DNA of 64,000 nucleotides from assembly GCF_018861025.1 (NCBI RefSeq), contig NZ_JAHKQH010000005.1, forward strand, positions 55,412 through 119,411, given 5' to 3'. A program made the position numbers and the translations under genes. A model generated the notes under the pieces. It did not search any database. It saw nothing but the letters and a program-made list of their open reading frames with translations, and was not told the origin of the DNA. This stretch comes from Psychrosphaera sp. B3R10 (GTDB lineage Bacteria > Pseudomonadota > Gammaproteobacteria > Enterobacterales > Alteromonadaceae). Every line of letters begins with the position of its first letter. Within the stretch, counting starts at the first letter, position 1. This document shows, in pieces, positions 63,246 to 64,000 of the stretch.

Positions 63246-63662
63246 CTACTTTTCGTTAGCAAGGCGAACTTTTAAGACGCGCTCTTGAAATTCAAAGTCG
63301 TTTAATGCGGCAATAGCGCTTTTGCTATCGCTGGTTGCGATTTCAACGAAACCAAACCCGCGACGCTTACCAGTTTGTTTGTCTCGCAACAAACGTACTG
63401 AAAACACTGTACCGTGTTCGCTAAACAAATCGCGAACACTGCCTTCGTTTGCACGGTAAGGCAAATTGCCTACATATAATGTAGTAGTATCTGCTTTTGC
63501 TGAGTCTTCTGACTTAGCGAAAGCGGCTGCTAAACCAGCCAATATTGAACCGGCAGCGAATACAACGGCGCCTGACAATGAAATATCTATAAAAGATAAT
63601 AAAATGGCACCTATTACTGCAACAATTACTGACGGTATGAAAACCGAAGAGTTGAACGACAT
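63246..63662 (-). CDS. RNA-recognition-motif protein with N-terminal membrane helices
   Basis: A 138-residue protein. Residues 7-28 and 31-48 are hydrophobic (FIPSVIVAVIGAILLSF; GAVVFAAGSILAGLAAAF), then a linker and a single RRM: TLYVGNLPY as RNP2, KRRGFGFVEI as RNP1, and RVLKVRLA at the end. It would place an RNA-binding domain at the inner face of the membrane. Small RRM proteins of marine gammaproteobacteria are often of this kind; RNA targets are unknown. A terminator follows. It is the last gene before the 338-nt right-edge gap. Confidence 0.85.
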   Translation of the reverse strand: MSFNSSVFIPSVIVAVIGAILLSFIDISLSGAVVFAAGSILAGLAAAFAKSEDSAKADTTTLYVGNLPYRANEGSVRDLFSEHGTVFSVRLLRDKQTGKRRGFGFVEIATSDSKSAIAALNDFEFQERVLKVRLANEK

Positions 63663-64000
63663 AACTAATTACTCTCAAAAAAATGACTAAATAAAGAAAT
63701 AGCTGATACGTGAAGGATTCACGTAAAGCTTATCTTATTATCTTAATTATCTATTACAAGCACTTTCTAATATTAATTAATGTACAGGATCCTGATGAAA
63801 AAACAGCACTTTGTACAAGGATCAAACAAACAGTCATTAAAGTGTAATATTATTGAAAAAAGGGCTTGCGTTAAATTCTAAAGTCCCTAAAATGCGCCCC
63901 ACGTTGTCAGGGAGACTTCAACCGCTCAAAACAATATGTTTAGTAGCAGGAATGACGTCTAAATCGACTAGGAAGTTTGAAAAAACTTTCAAAAAGATTT
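63663..64000. other. Gene-free right edge with a stable-RNA-type promoter
   Basis: No reading frame is supported in the last 338 nt. It includes direct repeats TGTACAGGATC (63781-63791) and TGTACAAGGATC (63812-63823), the promoter at 63866-63900, and an A/T-rich end that looks like an UP element for a second promoter. I expect an rRNA operon to the right. Confidence 0.5.
63866..63900 (+). promoter_or_regulatory. Promoter with GC-rich discriminator, rRNA P1-like
   Basis: TTGCGT (63866-63871), 16-nt spacer, TAAAAT (63888-63893), then GCGCCCC. That GC-rich discriminator after -10 is the hallmark of stringently controlled stable-RNA promoters (compare TATAATGCGCC of E. coli rrn P1). An A/T-rich stretch lies just upstream of -35, as in UP elements. 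The RNA itself is beyond the window. Confidence 0.6.

Noticed and set aside
63663..64000. Possible tRNA or rRNA gene at the right edge
   Set aside because: No cloverleaf or conserved rRNA sequence is visible inside the window; only a promoter is.

Overview
The window looks like chromosomal DNA of a marine gammaproteobacterium in or near the Alteromonadales (a Colwellia/Thalassotalea-like organism is my inference). The evidence is low-GC coding, a fabR/sthA/trmA neighbourhood, the yheS-yheV-slyX-fkpA order, rsd-nudC-hemE, and a full exosortase A (XrtA)/PEP-CTERM exopolysaccharide locus. I saw no insertion sequence, prophage, CRISPR array, tRNA or rRNA gene inside the window.

Region 1 (1-5007) holds two divergent groups. 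The leftward group is a tight HPr-rel-A operon: a Tat-exported protein with a GYWKTH motif, a PqqD-like mini-protein, an HprK-related kinase and the start of a nucleotidyltransferase cut by the window edge. The rightward group is a PEP-CTERM-associated GNAT/N-acyl amino acid synthase-like enzyme, ElyC and a ThiF/E1-like adenylyltransferase.

Region 2 (5008-9547) has one PEP-CTERM target protein behind a textbook sigma-54 promoter with twin upstream repeats, an intergenic stretch of opposed short tandem repeats, and the TPR lipoprotein PrsT.

Region 3 (9658-43818) is the polysaccharide factory. It contains acyltransferases of the BioF2/FemAB type, glycosyltransferases, WecB-WecC (ManNAcA supply), a secreted beta-helix protein, two glutamine-dependent amidotransferases, O-acyltransferases, a flippase, an O-ligase, exosortase A fused to EpsI, a polysaccharide deacetylase and the EpsB initiating transferase. 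A divergent operon encodes export: Wza-like, Wzz-like, tyrosine autokinase and outer-membrane protein. WecB/C feed nucleotide sugar to EpsB and the glycosyltransferases, the flippase and Wza/Wzz/kinase system export the chain, and XrtA sorts PEP-CTERM proteins to the same envelope.

Region 4 (43932-48173) has a DUF4097 surface protein, a His/Asp-rich TonB receptor (zinc-type, inferred) with a small CxxCH partner, and a 49-residue DUF3149 microprotein with two FNR-like boxes upstream.

Region 5 (48391-64000) is mostly housekeeping: TIGR02444 protein, YheS, YheV, SlyX, WD40 lipoprotein, FkpA, Rsd, NudC, HemE, a UDG-family protein, SthA, a fatty acid desaturase divergent from FabR with FabR-like operators, a three-gene membrane/XRE operon, TrmA and a membrane RRM protein. 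The right edge carries a promoter of the stable-RNA type, suggesting an rRNA operon just outside.
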